DNA of 64,000 nucleotides from an uncultured Bacilli bacterium. GTDB taxonomy: Bacteria > Bacillota_I > Bacilli_A > RF39 > UBA660. The number at the start of each line of letters is the position of its first letter. Position 1 is the first letter of the stretch. The notes beneath the pieces were generated by a model. The model was not told the origin of the DNA, ran no database searches, and worked only from the letters and a program-made list of their open reading frames with translations. The stretch spans positions 124,001-188,000 of the forward strand of contig CAKOKD010000001.1 in the NCBI GenBank assembly GCA_934090935.1, given 5' to 3'. This document shows, one piece after another, positions 1-8,193 of the stretch. The position numbers were made by a program, and so were the translations under genes.

Positions 1-1808
1 TATTTATCAGTAATAATTTTGATGAAGCTATTATAATGAGTTTAATAACTAATCCTAAATATGTAGTTGATTTAGCTATTGAGACTGTTACTTTAGCTGT
101 AACAATAATTATCGTCTGTGTTCCAGAAGGTTTACCAATGATGGTTGCTTTAGTACTTTCGTCGAATATGAAACGTATGCTTAAAAATAATGTTTTAGTT
201 AGAAAAGCAGTTGGAATAGAAACTAGTGGATCAATGAATGTTTTGCTTACTGATAAAACTGGAACTTTAACTAAAGGAAAACTTTCAGTTATCGGAATAT
301 GTTTACCAGATGATACTCACTTTAATACTTTAGATGATATGAAAGATGATTTAAAAAATATTTTTATAGATGCTCTTCTATACAACAATGATGCTTATTT
401 TGAAGATAATCAGGTTACAGGAGGAAATTCTACAGATAAAGCAATACTTACATTTGTTGGAAAAATTCCTTTGACTAAAAAGATTGAAGATAAAATTCAT
501 TTTAATTCTGAAAACAAATATTCGTATGTTAAGTTAAATGATGGTAAAAGTTATTATAAAGGGGCAAGTGAGGTTCTTATTAAACTATCAACCTTTTATA
601 TAGAAAATGATGGTAATAAAAAGTATATAAAAGATAAAAAAGAGATGTTAAAAAAGATAGATACTTTTACATCTTCAGGAATAAGAGTTTTATCAATTTT
701 ACAAAATAATACTTTACTAGGATTTATTTTGTTAAGGGATGAGATAAGAGAAGAAGCTGCATCAACTTTAAAGACGATTGAAGAAGCTGGAATTCATACA
801 ATTATGATTACTGGAGATGATATAAATACTAGTCGTTCAATAGCAGATAGTTTAGGAATGTTAAAACGTGATTCTTTGGTTATAAGTCATGATGAACTTG
901 AAAGCATGAGTGATATGGAAGTTTATAAATATTATAAAAGGATAAAAGTAATTGCTCGTGCTCTTCCAAAGGATAAAGCAAGAGTTGCCAAAATTTTGGA
1001 ACAAAATAATTTAGTTGTTGGTATGACTGGAGATGGAGTAAATGATGCACCAGCTTTAAAAAGTGCTGATGTTGGTATCTCTTTAGGAAGTGGTTCAGAG
1101 GTAGCTAAAGAAGCAAGTGATATAGTTATAATTGATAATAATATTAAATCTATTGAATCAGCAGTTCTTTTTGGACGAACAATATTTAAATCAATTAGAA
1201 AATTTATAATATTTCAACTTACAATGAATTTAATTGCATTATTTTTATCAATAGTTGGTCCATTACTTGGAATTTCAACTCCAATAACTATAATGCAAAT
1301 GCTTTGGTTAAATATGATAATGGATACTTTGGCTGGACTTGCATATTCTTATGAATATCCGATAAAAAGATATATGAAAGAAAAACCAATAAGAAAAGAT
1401 GAACCTATTTTAAATAAATATATGTATTCAGCAATTCTTTTAATAAGTATTTATTCCTTTATTCTTTTATCATTATTTTTAAAAAGTGATATAGTTTATA
1501 TGTTTATTAGAAATAGTAGAAAAACTCTTATGACTGCTTTCTTTTCTCTATTTGTATTTATAAGTGTATTTAATGCTTTTAATGCAAGAACAGAAAGATT
1601 AAATTTGTTTGCTAATATTTTAAAAAATAAAGTTTTTATTGTAATTCTTTTATTTATAACTCTTGCTCAAATATTCTTAATTTATAACGGTGGATCACTT
1701 TTTAGAACATATGGCCTTAAATTAAATGAGCTTATATTTGTAATTGCCCTTGCATTTACAGTTATACCACTTGACCTAGTTAGAAAGTTATTTATTAAAT
1801 ATCGATAA
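1..1808 (+). CDS. Cation-transporting P-type ATPase (Ca2+ type), 3' part
   Basis: The gene is cut by the window edge: the frame is open from base 3, so the ATG at 36 is internal. The visible part covers the M4 helix with PEGLP, which in P2-type pumps supplies calcium-site residues. It continues through the phosphorylation motif DKTGT about 85 residues in, the nucleotide-binding domain, the hinge motif GDGVNDAP, and a C-terminal membrane domain of several helices. PEGLP rather than CPC points to a Ca2+-type (P2A/P2B) pump, not a heavy-metal one. Its likely role is ATP-driven cation export across the cytoplasmic membrane. The missing N-terminus should hold the actuator domain and helices M1-M3. 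It ends just before the GtrA-like gene. Family is certain; the transported ion is inferred. Confidence 0.93.
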   Translation, partial: FISNNFDEAIIMSLITNPKYVVDLAIETVTLAVTIIIVCVPEGLPMMVALVLSSNMKRMLKNNVLVRKAVGIETSGSMNVLLTDKTGTLTKGKLSVIGICLPDDTHFNTLDDMKDDLKNIFIDALLYNNDAYFEDNQVTGGNSTDKAILTFVGKIPLTKKIEDKIHFNSENKYSYVKLNDGKSYYKGASEVLIKLSTFYIENDGNKKYIKDKKEMLKKIDTFTSSGIRVLSILQNNTLLGFILLRDEIREEAASTLKTIEEAGIHTIMITGDDINTSRSIADSLGMLKRDSLVISHDELESMSDMEVYKYYKRIKVIARALPKDKARVAKILEQNNLVVGMTGDGVNDAPALKSADVGISLGSGSEVAKEASDIVIIDNNIKSIESAVLFGRTIFKSIRKFIIFQLTMNLIALFLSIVGPLLGISTPITIMQMLWLNMIMDTLAGLAYSYEYPIKRYMKEKPIRKDEPILNKYMYSAILLISIYSFILLSLFLKSDIVYMFIRNSRKTLMTAFFSLFVFISVFNAFNARTERLNLFANILKNKVFIVILLFITLAQIFLIYNGGSLFRTYGLKLNELIFVIALAFTVIPLDLVRKLFIKYR

Positions 1809-1835
1809 GTGTGTTATACTTAATAAGTGATAAGT

Positions 1836-2327
1836 ATGGAAAAAAAGTTAATAATTAAAAATGATAGAAATAACCCAATAATAAAATTTTGGAATTGGGG
1901 ATGGAATATATATTATAAAAATCCTGAGATATGGAACTACTTAATTGTTGGAATTCTTACGACTGTTGTATCTTTAGGAATAAAGTATGCTTTATTGTTT
2001 ACGATATTTGATGCATCAAATCCAATTGAACTACAAACTTCAGTTATTATTTCTTGGATTGGTGCAGTTATCTTTGCATATGTTGCTAATAGAGTATTTG
2101 TCTTTAAGTCAAAAGAAAAAAATATCGTTAAAGAAATATTTAGTTTTACATTAGGAAGAATTGCTACGTTATTAATTGAAATGTTTATAATGTGGTTTAT
2201 TTGTACATTACTTTCTTTAAATTCCAACGTTTGGGTAATAATTGCAACTATTATATGTCAAGTTATGCAAATAGTTGGTAATTATATTATAAGTAAGTTA
2301 TTTGTATTTAAAAAAAGTTTGGATTAG
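1836..2327 (+). CDS. GtrA-like membrane protein
   Basis: A protein of 163 residues with four hydrophobic helices. The arrangement and motifs such as FAYVANRVFVFKSK in the middle and GNYIISKLFVFK at the end are typical of the GtrA/DPMS family. Those proteins are thought to flip or position polyprenyl-phosphate-linked sugars for surface polysaccharide or teichoic acid decoration. I chose the ATG at 1836 over the in-frame GTG at 1827; there is no strong ribosome binding site before either, and a TATACT -10-like box lies only about 20 bases upstream. The partner GT2 glycosyltransferase is not adjacent, but a DPM1-like one lies at 11.8 kb. The last codons form the 5' arm of the terminator. Confidence 0.82.
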   Translation: MEKKLIIKNDRNNPIIKFWNWGWNIYYKNPEIWNYLIVGILTTVVSLGIKYALLFTIFDASNPIELQTSVIISWIGAVIFAYVANRVFVFKSKEKNIVKEIFSFTLGRIATLLIEMFIMWFICTLLSLNSNVWVIIATIICQVMQIVGNYIISKLFVFKKSLD

Positions 2328-2342
2328 ATTCCAAATTTTTTT
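2312..2342 (+). terminator. Intrinsic terminator after gtrA-like gene
   Basis: Stem AAAAAGTTTGG / CCAAATTTTT with an 8-base loop, ending in a T run. The 5' arm overlaps the last codons of the GtrA-like gene. Confidence 0.8.
2313..2327. repeat. 15-bp direct repeat, copy 1
   Basis: AAAAGTTTGGATTAG occurs here at the end of the GtrA-like gene and again at 3532-3546. The two copies bracket the unknown gene at 2481-3524. Both serve as the 5' arm of a terminator hairpin. Confidence 0.7.
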
Positions 2343-2426
2343 GATGAAAAAACGTAAGAAACTTGATTTTTTCCTTAAAATACCATAAAGCAGTATTTAA
2401 TGGTGAAATTCGAAGGAATAGTTATT

Positions 2427-2455
2427 TTGACAATTTATTTTAATTTTGTTATACT
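2427..2455 (+). promoter_or_regulatory. Sigma-A-type promoter for the gene at 2481
   Basis: TTGACA at 2427-2432 and TATACT at 2450-2455 are separated by 17 bases, about 25 bases before a GGGGGAAGG ribosome binding site and the ATG at 2481. Confidence 0.75.
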
Positions 2456-2480
2456 ATGACTCAATTAAAGGGGGAAGGTT

Positions 2481-3524
2481 ATGAATAATTTTGGGAAAAG
2501 AGTGGAAACTGATAAAATTATTGATAATGATGGAATGTATTTAACATTAGAAGAATTTAAAAGTACTTTAGAATATATTGTAGGTTCAATGGTTCCTAAT
2601 ATATCTTCATTAACTGGAATTATGGCAAATAATGTTATGATGTTGTTTCCAGTTTCTATTTTGGAAGTCTTAAAGAAAAAAATTATTAATATGGAAAATA
2701 TTGGTTTTTGTAATCTTGGGTTTGTTTATAAAGAAGCTGATGAGGAAGCAATAGTTTCACCAGATTTTGTTTTTTTGCAAACATTGGAACAAGTAAAAAA
2801 AGATCCTAAGCAAGTTGCTGTTTTGCATGATTCCTTAATGTGTAAAATAGGAAAAGATAATTTATCTAACATTGATTTTAAAAGAGTTTACGAAGAATTA
2901 AAAAAAGAAAAACGAACTAAATCAAAAGCAACAAAAGGTTTATATAGACTAGAATTTGATTATCCTATTGAATATTTAAGAGGTGTAGAAGTTTCTTATA
3001 AACTAGTTTCAGTGATTGATGAATTTATCTCAGATATTTTAGATTATTTTAGTTATGATTTTGATGAATATAGTGATCCTGAATATTTAAAAGTAGAAGA
3101 TAAAATAGACTCTATGTATCAAAAATGTTCTAAAGAAGATTATTATAAAACTCAAGAAAAAGCTTATGATATGAGAGATAAAGCAAAAGAAGAGGCTTTA
3201 GAAAGATATAAAAACAAACTTTTTACTAATCAAAAAATAGCTGTATCAGAACTAGTGAGATTGCTTATAGATAAATTGAAATCTAATATTATAGGATATG
3301 ATTATGAAGAAGCTTCAACTAGAAGAGGATATTTAACTGAACTAGGGTTAGATGAAGTACTTTATTATGCACATCCTGCCGATAAACATGATTATGATAG
3401 AAGAACTTTCATGATTGAAAATCCATGTGGTCAAGATTATGATGAATATTATGTTGAAAGAGAAGAAAACAAAAAAGAAAATAATGATGGAGAAATCACA
3501 GTTGTTAGAAAAATTTATATGTAG
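2481..3524 (+). CDS. Hypothetical protein (347 aa)
   Basis: I do not recognise this family. It starts at an ATG after a strong AAGGGGGAAGG ribosome binding site and has its own consensus promoter, so it is a single-gene transcription unit. The product is soluble and acidic with no signal peptide or membrane helix. Residues 100-260 are strongly helical and charged, with clusters of K/E typical of coiled coil, and a tyrosine- and aspartate-rich stretch (around DYFSYDFDEYSD) lies near residue 190. The C-terminal 40 residues are highly charged. The gene sits between two copies of a 15-bp repeat that also act as terminators, which may mean it was inserted as a cassette. A cytoplasmic structural or regulatory protein is possible, but no function is claimed. 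Confidence 0.75.
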   Translation: MNNFGKRVETDKIIDNDGMYLTLEEFKSTLEYIVGSMVPNISSLTGIMANNVMMLFPVSILEVLKKKIINMENIGFCNLGFVYKEADEEAIVSPDFVFLQTLEQVKKDPKQVAVLHDSLMCKIGKDNLSNIDFKRVYEELKKEKRTKSKATKGLYRLEFDYPIEYLRGVEVSYKLVSVIDEFISDILDYFSYDFDEYSDPEYLKVEDKIDSMYQKCSKEDYYKTQEKAYDMRDKAKEEALERYKNKLFTNQKIAVSELVRLLIDKLKSNIIGYDYEEASTRRGYLTELGLDEVLYYAHPADKHDYDRRTFMIENPCGQDYDEYYVEREENKKENNDGEITVVRKIYM

Positions 3525-3531
3525 ACAAAGT

Positions 3532-3560
3532 AAAAGTTTGGATTAGTAACCCAAACTTTT
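3532..3560. terminator. Bidirectional terminator between 2481 gene and cotJC
   Basis: AAAAGTTTGG at 3532-3541 pairs perfectly with CCAAACTTTT at 3551-3560. It serves the rightward gene and, read in reverse, the leftward cotJC, whose last codons it overlaps. Confidence 0.8.
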
Positions 3561-4100
3561 ATATTTTTTATATAACTCTTGAAATCTATCAAAATGAACA
3601 ATTTCTCTTTGACGTAAGAATAGAAGTGGTGCAATTACATCTTCATCAGTTGCAAGATCTATTAAATGTTCATAAGTGACTCTAGCTTTTTGTTCAGCTG
3701 CCATATCTTCAACTAAATCAGCTATCGGATCTCCAACAGATGCAAAATATGTTGCTGTAAAAGGAACTCCATTAGAGTCAGTTGGATAAATACCTTTACC
3801 ATGTTCAGTGTATAAAGTATCAAGTCCAGCTTCTTGCATTTCTTTTAAACTTGCATCTTTTGTAAGTTGATATAACATTGTACAGATCATTTCGTTATGA
3901 GAAAATTCTTCTGTTGCAATTGTATTTAGTAAATTCTTACCTTCTTCAGTTGGCATAGAAAATTTTTGAGAAAAATATCTTAATGCAGCTGCAAGTTCAC
4001 CATTTGCGCCACCAAATTGAGTAACAATATATTTTGCCATTTTTAAATCTTTTTTCTTAATATTGATTGGATATGGCAATTTTTTATCATACTTAAACAT
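3543..4100 (-). CDS. cotJC: Spore coat protein CotJC (manganese-catalase family)
   Basis: The 185-residue product is a four-helix ferritin-like protein of the CotJC/manganese catalase family. The N-terminus MFKYDKKLPYPI matches the CotJC hallmark. Metal-ligand glutamates and histidines are visible in GGANGELAAALRYF, ATEEFSHNEM, AAEQKARVTYEH and REIVHFDRFQE. CotJC is a spore-coat component made in the mother cell and may detoxify peroxide. I place the start at 4100 because a strong GGGAGGGTG ribosome binding site precedes it; an upstream in-frame start would run far into the neighbouring gene. It overlaps the end of the CotJA-CotJB gene by 8 bases, so the two are translationally coupled. It shares a bidirectional terminator with the gene on the opposite strand. 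Confidence 0.93.
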   Translation of the reverse strand: MFKYDKKLPYPINIKKKDLKMAKYIVTQFGGANGELAAALRYFSQKFSMPTEEGKNLLNTIATEEFSHNEMICTMLYQLTKDASLKEMQEAGLDTLYTEHGKGIYPTDSNGVPFTATYFASVGDPIADLVEDMAAEQKARVTYEHLIDLATDEDVIAPLLFLRQREIVHFDRFQELYKKYKSLGY

Positions 4101-4485
4101 TTTCACCCTCCCATGGCCAAGGATTAGAATTGTATGTATATTTACCAAAAGTATCATGACATACCTCTAAAACTTGATATTTCTTTTCATATTCTTCTAA
4201 GCATTTTTGATACATCAAAGAATATTTTGTAAACATTTCATATTTTTCTTTGCAATCGGGATTAAGTGCAAGGTATAGATTTAGATCATTTATAGCAAAA
4301 TCTAACATCATTATTTTTATAAGAAGAGCTTCTCTTTCATTTTTCACTGTTATCTTTGCTGGTTTATAATCTTTATATCCGATATATTCATTTTTAAATA
4401 GATTACCTTTTACAAATCCTTCATCGATTTCAAATGTTTCATCTGATTTATTATCATAGATGTTTGTATTAAATTCAAATAACAT
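4093..4485 (-). CDS. Fused spore coat protein CotJA-CotJB
   Basis: In most spore formers cotJA and cotJB are separate small genes before cotJC. Here one 130-residue frame carries both. Residues about 17-45 (FEIDEGFVKGNLFKNEY and following) look like the CotJA core, and residues about 50-130 (REALLIKIMMLDFAINDLNLYL to the proline/tryptophan-rich end NPWPWEG) match CotJB, including the aspartate-rich helical part. There is no stop or internal ribosome binding site between the halves. The start has a good GGAGGTTTAATT ribosome binding site. The upstream region has a CATATTAT box that could be a sigma-E -10 element, but the -35 spacing is poor. The product is presumably assembled with CotJC into the inner coat. 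The CotJB half is clear; the CotJA half is a similarity judgement. Confidence 0.8.
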   Translation of the reverse strand: MLFEFNTNIYDNKSDETFEIDEGFVKGNLFKNEYIGYKDYKPAKITVKNEREALLIKIMMLDFAINDLNLYLALNPDCKEKYEMFTKYSLMYQKCLEEYEKKYQVLEVCHDTFGKYTYNSNPWPWEGENV

Positions 4486-4559
4486 AATTAAACCTCCAAG
4501 ATATAATATGCAAAACTAATAAAAAGGTAATATTTACTCATAATAAAATAGGTGATATT

Positions 4560-5045
4560 ATGCTTATTTTATGTTTTAAAATATTTTTATCAAGAATTTT
4601 AGATGTTAGTCTTTCAAGTGTTAGAACGATGTTTGTAGTTAAATGCAATAAAATTATGGCATCTCTTATTGCATTTGTAGAAATATTTATTTGGTTTTAT
4701 GCAGCTAAAGAAGCACTTGTTTCTAATAGCACTTCTCTTTGTATTGTTGTATCTTATGCGCTTGGATATGCAACAGGTACTTTTATTGGGACGCTTATCA
4801 ATGAAAAATTTATAAGTGGAATTTATTCTTTGAAAGTGAGTTTAAATGGAGTTACTGCAGGAAAATTAAAAAAATTAAATTCAATTTGTTTAGATGTTGT
4901 AAATTTAAAGGGTGAAAATAAGGATATATTATTTTTAGAGGTTGATAAAAAGAATTATAAAGAACTAATTGATAACATTTATAAGATAGATAAATCTGCT
5001 TCAATAGTTATAAATGATGCTAAATTTATAAGAGGTGAAAAATGA
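4560..5045 (+). CDS. UPF0316 membrane protein (DUF5698/DUF2179)
   Basis: 161 residues. Three N-terminal membrane helices include the motif SRILDVSLSSVRTMFV, which is characteristic of UPF0316 (DUF5698) proteins such as B. subtilis YebE. A soluble C-terminal domain of DUF2179 type follows from about residue 95. The molecular function of the family is unknown. The start at 4560 has an AGGTGAT ribosome binding site. The stop overlaps the next ATG (ATGA), so the following small gene is coupled to it. It is divergent from the cotJ genes. Confidence 0.85.
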   Translation: MLILCFKIFLSRILDVSLSSVRTMFVVKCNKIMASLIAFVEIFIWFYAAKEALVSNSTSLCIVVSYALGYATGTFIGTLINEKFISGIYSLKVSLNGVTAGKLKKLNSICLDVVNLKGENKDILFLEVDKKNYKELIDNIYKIDKSASIVINDAKFIRGEK

Positions 5046-5335
5046 TTAAATACACTTTATATATCGGGTTAAATGATCGCGACACTGAAGTTTCTTTGGA
5101 TATAAATAAATCAATTAAAACTATAAATGAATATTTTAAAGATTATAAATATACTTATTTTATTGCAAGTGGTATGAGTACATCTTTAGAGCATACTTTA
5201 ATTTATATACTTCTTGATATAGATGAAGTTATTTTAAAAAATATTGTTGATAAGATTTTAATCGTGTTAAATCAAGAGTCAATCTGTATTGAAAAGAGTA
5301 ATGTTTATTGTGAATTTATAAAAAATAAATTATAA
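5042..5335 (+). CDS. Small hypothetical protein (97 aa)
   Basis: Unrecognised, soluble, 97 residues. It begins MIKYTLYIGLNDRDTE, a short beta-strand pattern seen in several uncharacterised small Bacillota and archaeal proteins. It is translationally coupled to the UPF0316 gene by a 4-base ATGA overlap and is followed after 18 bases by glf. Its pattern of alternating strands and helices suggests a small ferredoxin-like alpha/beta fold, but that is inference. Confidence 0.7.
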   Translation: MIKYTLYIGLNDRDTEVSLDINKSIKTINEYFKDYKYTYFIASGMSTSLEHTLIYILLDIDEVILKNIVDKILIVLNQESICIEKSNVYCEFIKNKL

Positions 5336-5353
5336 TTTTATTGGGTGATAAAT

Positions 5354-6448
5354 GTGAAATATGATTATTTAATTGTTGGTGCGGGTCTTTTTGGAGCAAC
5401 TGTTGCTTATAGACTTAATAAAATGGGTAAAAAGGTGTTAGTTATTGATAAAAGAGATCATATAGCTGGAAATGTATATACGGAAAATATTGAAGGAATT
5501 AATGTTCATAAGTATGGGGCGCATATATTTCATACAGATTATAAAGATGTATGGGATTTTGTAAATTCTTTTGTAGAGTTTAATAGATATACAAATTCTC
5601 CAATAGCTAGATATAAAGACGAAGTTTATAATATGCCTTTTAATATGAATACGTTTGCTAAAATATGGGATGATGTATTTACCCCAATGGATGCAATAAA
5701 GCATATTGAAGAAGAAAGAAAAGAAATGGATGGATGCGAGATTACTAATCTTGAAGAACAAGCTATCTCTTTAGTAGGTAGAACAATTTATGAAAAGTTA
5801 GTAAAAGGATATACTGAAAAGCAATGGAATCGTGATTGTAAGCTTTTACCTCCTTCAATTATTAAAAGACTTCCAGTAAGATTTCTATATGATAATAACT
5901 ATTTTAATGATCGTTTTCAAGGTATTCCAATAGGTGGTTATACTCTTTTAGTAGAACGTATGCTTAAAGGTGTAGAAGTTAGACTTAATACAGATTTTTT
6001 TGATAAAAAAGAAGAGTATATGAGTATGGCAAAAAAGGTTATTTATACTGGTCGACTTGATGAATTTTATAATTATTCTTTAGGACGTTTGGAATATAGA
6101 TCTTTAAAATTTGAAACTAAAATATTGGATGTTGATAATTTTCAAGGAAATGCTGTTGTTAATTATACTGGTAGAGAAGTTCCTTATACGAGAGTTATTG
6201 AACATAAACACTTTGAGTTTAATAATTCAGCTAAGACAGTCGTTACATACGAATATCCAAGTGACATGTTAGAAGGTATGGAACCTTTTTATACGGTTAA
6301 TGATGAAAAGAATAATCAACTTGCATTAGAGTATAGAAATCTTGCTTCCATTGAAGATAAAGTTATCTTTGGAGGAAGACTTGGAGATTATAAATATTAT
6401 GATATGGATGATGTAATCAAAAATGCATTGGATTTAAAATTAGAGTAA
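5354..6448 (+). CDS. glf: UDP-galactopyranose mutase
   Basis: The product converts UDP-galactopyranose to UDP-galactofuranose, the donor for galactofuranose in cell-surface glycans, using reduced FAD. The N-terminal Rossmann motif is YLIVGAGLFGATVAYRL, followed by the family motifs HKYGAHIFHT, YTEKQW and IPIGGYT, and a C-terminal GGRLGDYKYYDMD FAD-contact segment. Length (364 aa) is normal. The GTG at 5354 is preferred because GGGTGAT lies a good distance before it; the longer frame from 5345 would start inside that ribosome binding site. It lies downstream of the UPF0316 pair and ends at a strong terminator. With the GT2 and the large membrane protein at 10-12.7 kb it suggests a galactofuranose-containing surface polymer. 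Confidence 0.96.
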   Translation: MKYDYLIVGAGLFGATVAYRLNKMGKKVLVIDKRDHIAGNVYTENIEGINVHKYGAHIFHTDYKDVWDFVNSFVEFNRYTNSPIARYKDEVYNMPFNMNTFAKIWDDVFTPMDAIKHIEEERKEMDGCEITNLEEQAISLVGRTIYEKLVKGYTEKQWNRDCKLLPPSIIKRLPVRFLYDNNYFNDRFQGIPIGGYTLLVERMLKGVEVRLNTDFFDKKEEYMSMAKKVIYTGRLDEFYNYSLGRLEYRSLKFETKILDVDNFQGNAVVNYTGREVPYTRVIEHKHFEFNNSAKTVVTYEYPSDMLEGMEPFYTVNDEKNNQLALEYRNLASIEDKVIFGGRLGDYKYYDMDDVIKNALDLKLE

Positions 6449-6465
6449 AATATTTACTCTTTTTT
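6443..6465 (+). terminator. Intrinsic terminator after glf
   Basis: GAGTAAA / TTTACTC with a 3-base loop, followed by six T. It overlaps the glf stop codon. Confidence 0.85.
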
Positions 6466-6499
6466 GATGTCTATTTTTTGTAAATGTCGTGTGAAGACG

Positions 6500-6529
6500 T
6501 TGACAAAATCGGGGGGGGTATTATAGACT
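6500..6529 (+). promoter_or_regulatory. Promoter with a G8 run in the spacer
   Basis: TTGACA at 6500-6505 is followed by a run of eight G at 6511-6518 and then by overlapping -10 candidates: TATTAT at 6519, TATAGA at 6522 and TAGACT at 6524. With TATAGA the spacer is 16. A poly-G tract at this position would change the spacer length if it slipped. Confidence 0.65.
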
Positions 6530-6552
6530 GAGAATAGTTAGGTAGGGATAAT

Positions 6553-6990
6553 ATGAATATTGAATTTAGAATCGCGACACTTGAAGATGTTGAAAAAATA
6601 ATTGATCTTTGTAATGAATGTTTTAATGAATCAACATCTTACTCGTTTGCAAAACAAAGCTTTGAAAAAACTTTAAATGATGAAAATCAAATCTATATAA
6701 ATGGATATGTAAATGGTTTACTTGTTTCTCATGTAAAAGTAACAATTATTCCAACAATGTATGAAGGAATGGAAACTTATGCAATATTAAACCATGTATG
6801 CGTAAAACCAGAATATCGTAGACATGATATAGCAACTCATATGCTTGATTATGTTAAACAAATAGCTAAGGAAAGAAATTGTATAGCTTTAGAATTATGG
6901 AGTAAAAATTTTAGAGAAGCGGCTCATGCTTGCTATAAAAACTATGGATTTGAAGTTGTTGATGCAAAATTCTTTTCAAAAAGTATTTAG
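6553..6990 (+). CDS. GNAT-family N-acetyltransferase
   Basis: 145 residues with the GNAT fold. The acetyl-CoA pyrophosphate-binding motif A is visible as CVKPEYRRHDIATHMLDYV around residues 86-104, with R-R-H-D-I-A in place of the commoner R-G-x-G-x-A, followed by motif B near YKNYGFEV. Substrate unknown. It is the first gene of an operon with a helical membrane protein and an ABC transporter, 9 bases before the next ATG. The promoter upstream contains an unusual G8 run. The start follows GGTAGGG. Confidence 0.88.
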   Translation: MNIEFRIATLEDVEKIIDLCNECFNESTSYSFAKQSFEKTLNDENQIYINGYVNGLLVSHVKVTIIPTMYEGMETYAILNHVCVKPEYRRHDIATHMLDYVKQIAKERNCIALELWSKNFREAAHACYKNYGFEVVDAKFFSKSI

Positions 6991-6999
6991 AGGTATGTT

Positions 7000-8193
7000 A
7001 TGAAAGTTAGTAATGCGTATGTAGGTGGTTGGTTTCAAAGAACAATGTTACAACTATCTGAAATTTATGATTTTTTAAGAGAGACAAAAACTAAACTTGC
7101 ACTTGATCACGATAAATTGGTTGAATATCGTAAAAATTTGCAAATAGGAAGAATCGATTATGGTGTTCAAGGAGAGGAATATATTGAATTCACAACATCA
7201 GTAAATATAAAGGTTAAAATATTTGAAGATGGTTTAATTATTTTGAATAATCAAAACGTAAGCGAGGATACTTTATTTGCTGATATAGATGCTTTAGCTG
7301 ATTATTATGAGAACAAATTATCTCCAGCTTTCAGTTATTTATTTAGTTTAGGTGCACCAGTTCCAAAAGAACTTGCTCATATTGAAACTGTATATCCATA
7401 TTTTGTTGTAACTGAAAATGCAACTAAAGATGATATGAACACTTTATTAACAAGAACTGATAAACAAAAATATTTTGAGTTTGATAATGAAAAATATGAT
7501 GTTATCAGAGGAGATGTTTATTATTTTATTAATAATAAGAAATCTAAATTGGAAAATATTGAAAGATATATTGAAGAGCAAATATTCATAAGAGAATTTA
7601 AAGGTCAATTACATAGATATTTAAATCTTCATAGAATTATTTGGGAGAAAATTGATAATGTTAAGGAAAGAGCAAGCGTAAAGGGAGCCGATATTTTAGC
7701 TTTCAATACTAAACTTGATTCGTATGCTAAGACAATAACATTGATTGAAGGACGTATTAACCAAATGAGTTCATATCTTTCTACTCGTGAAAAAATTGCT
7801 AAGAATGATAAAGAACTTGTTGAGTTCTTAAATATATCTGGATATAGATATGAAACATTAAAGGATACACTTGACTATATCAAACAATTATGGAATATGA
7901 CTAAAAATTATGTATCATCTGCTCAAAAATTGTTTAGTGGATTAAAAAGTGATGTTAGCAACAAATCTATTAATAGTTTAACATTGGTAACTAGTATGAG
8001 TGCTGGTACATCTGTAATTGGATTACTTACAAAATCTGAACCTAAATTTACTATATTTGGAATTAAATACTTCTTTATTTTAGCAATAATTGTATTTACG
8101 ATGAATAAAGGACTTAAGTATGTACAATCCAAGAGAAGATATAGGATAAACGATTCTGGATTGGATAAAGATATTAAGTTTGATGATAAATAA
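7000..8193 (+). CDS. Helical membrane-anchored hypothetical protein
   Basis: 397 residues, not recognised. The N-terminal 170 residues look alpha/beta. Residues about 180-315 form long amphipathic helices (REFKGQLHRYLNLHRIIWEK, then coiled-coil-like segments). Two hydrophobic helices near residues 328-345 and 350-370 precede a basic tail. The order of alpha/beta domain, long helical stalk and two C-terminal helices recalls CorA-type channels, but no GMN motif is present, so ion transport is not claimed. The ribosome binding site is GAGGTATG. The stop TAA shares a base with the ATG of the ABC transporter gene, so the two are tightly coupled and probably act together. Confidence 0.75.
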   Translation: MKVSNAYVGGWFQRTMLQLSEIYDFLRETKTKLALDHDKLVEYRKNLQIGRIDYGVQGEEYIEFTTSVNIKVKIFEDGLIILNNQNVSEDTLFADIDALADYYENKLSPAFSYLFSLGAPVPKELAHIETVYPYFVVTENATKDDMNTLLTRTDKQKYFEFDNEKYDVIRGDVYYFINNKKSKLENIERYIEEQIFIREFKGQLHRYLNLHRIIWEKIDNVKERASVKGADILAFNTKLDSYAKTITLIEGRINQMSSYLSTREKIAKNDKELVEFLNISGYRYETLKDTLDYIKQLWNMTKNYVSSAQKLFSGLKSDVSNKSINSLTLVTSMSAGTSVIGLLTKSEPKFTIFGIKYFFILAIIVFTMNKGLKYVQSKRRYRINDSGLDKDIKFDDK

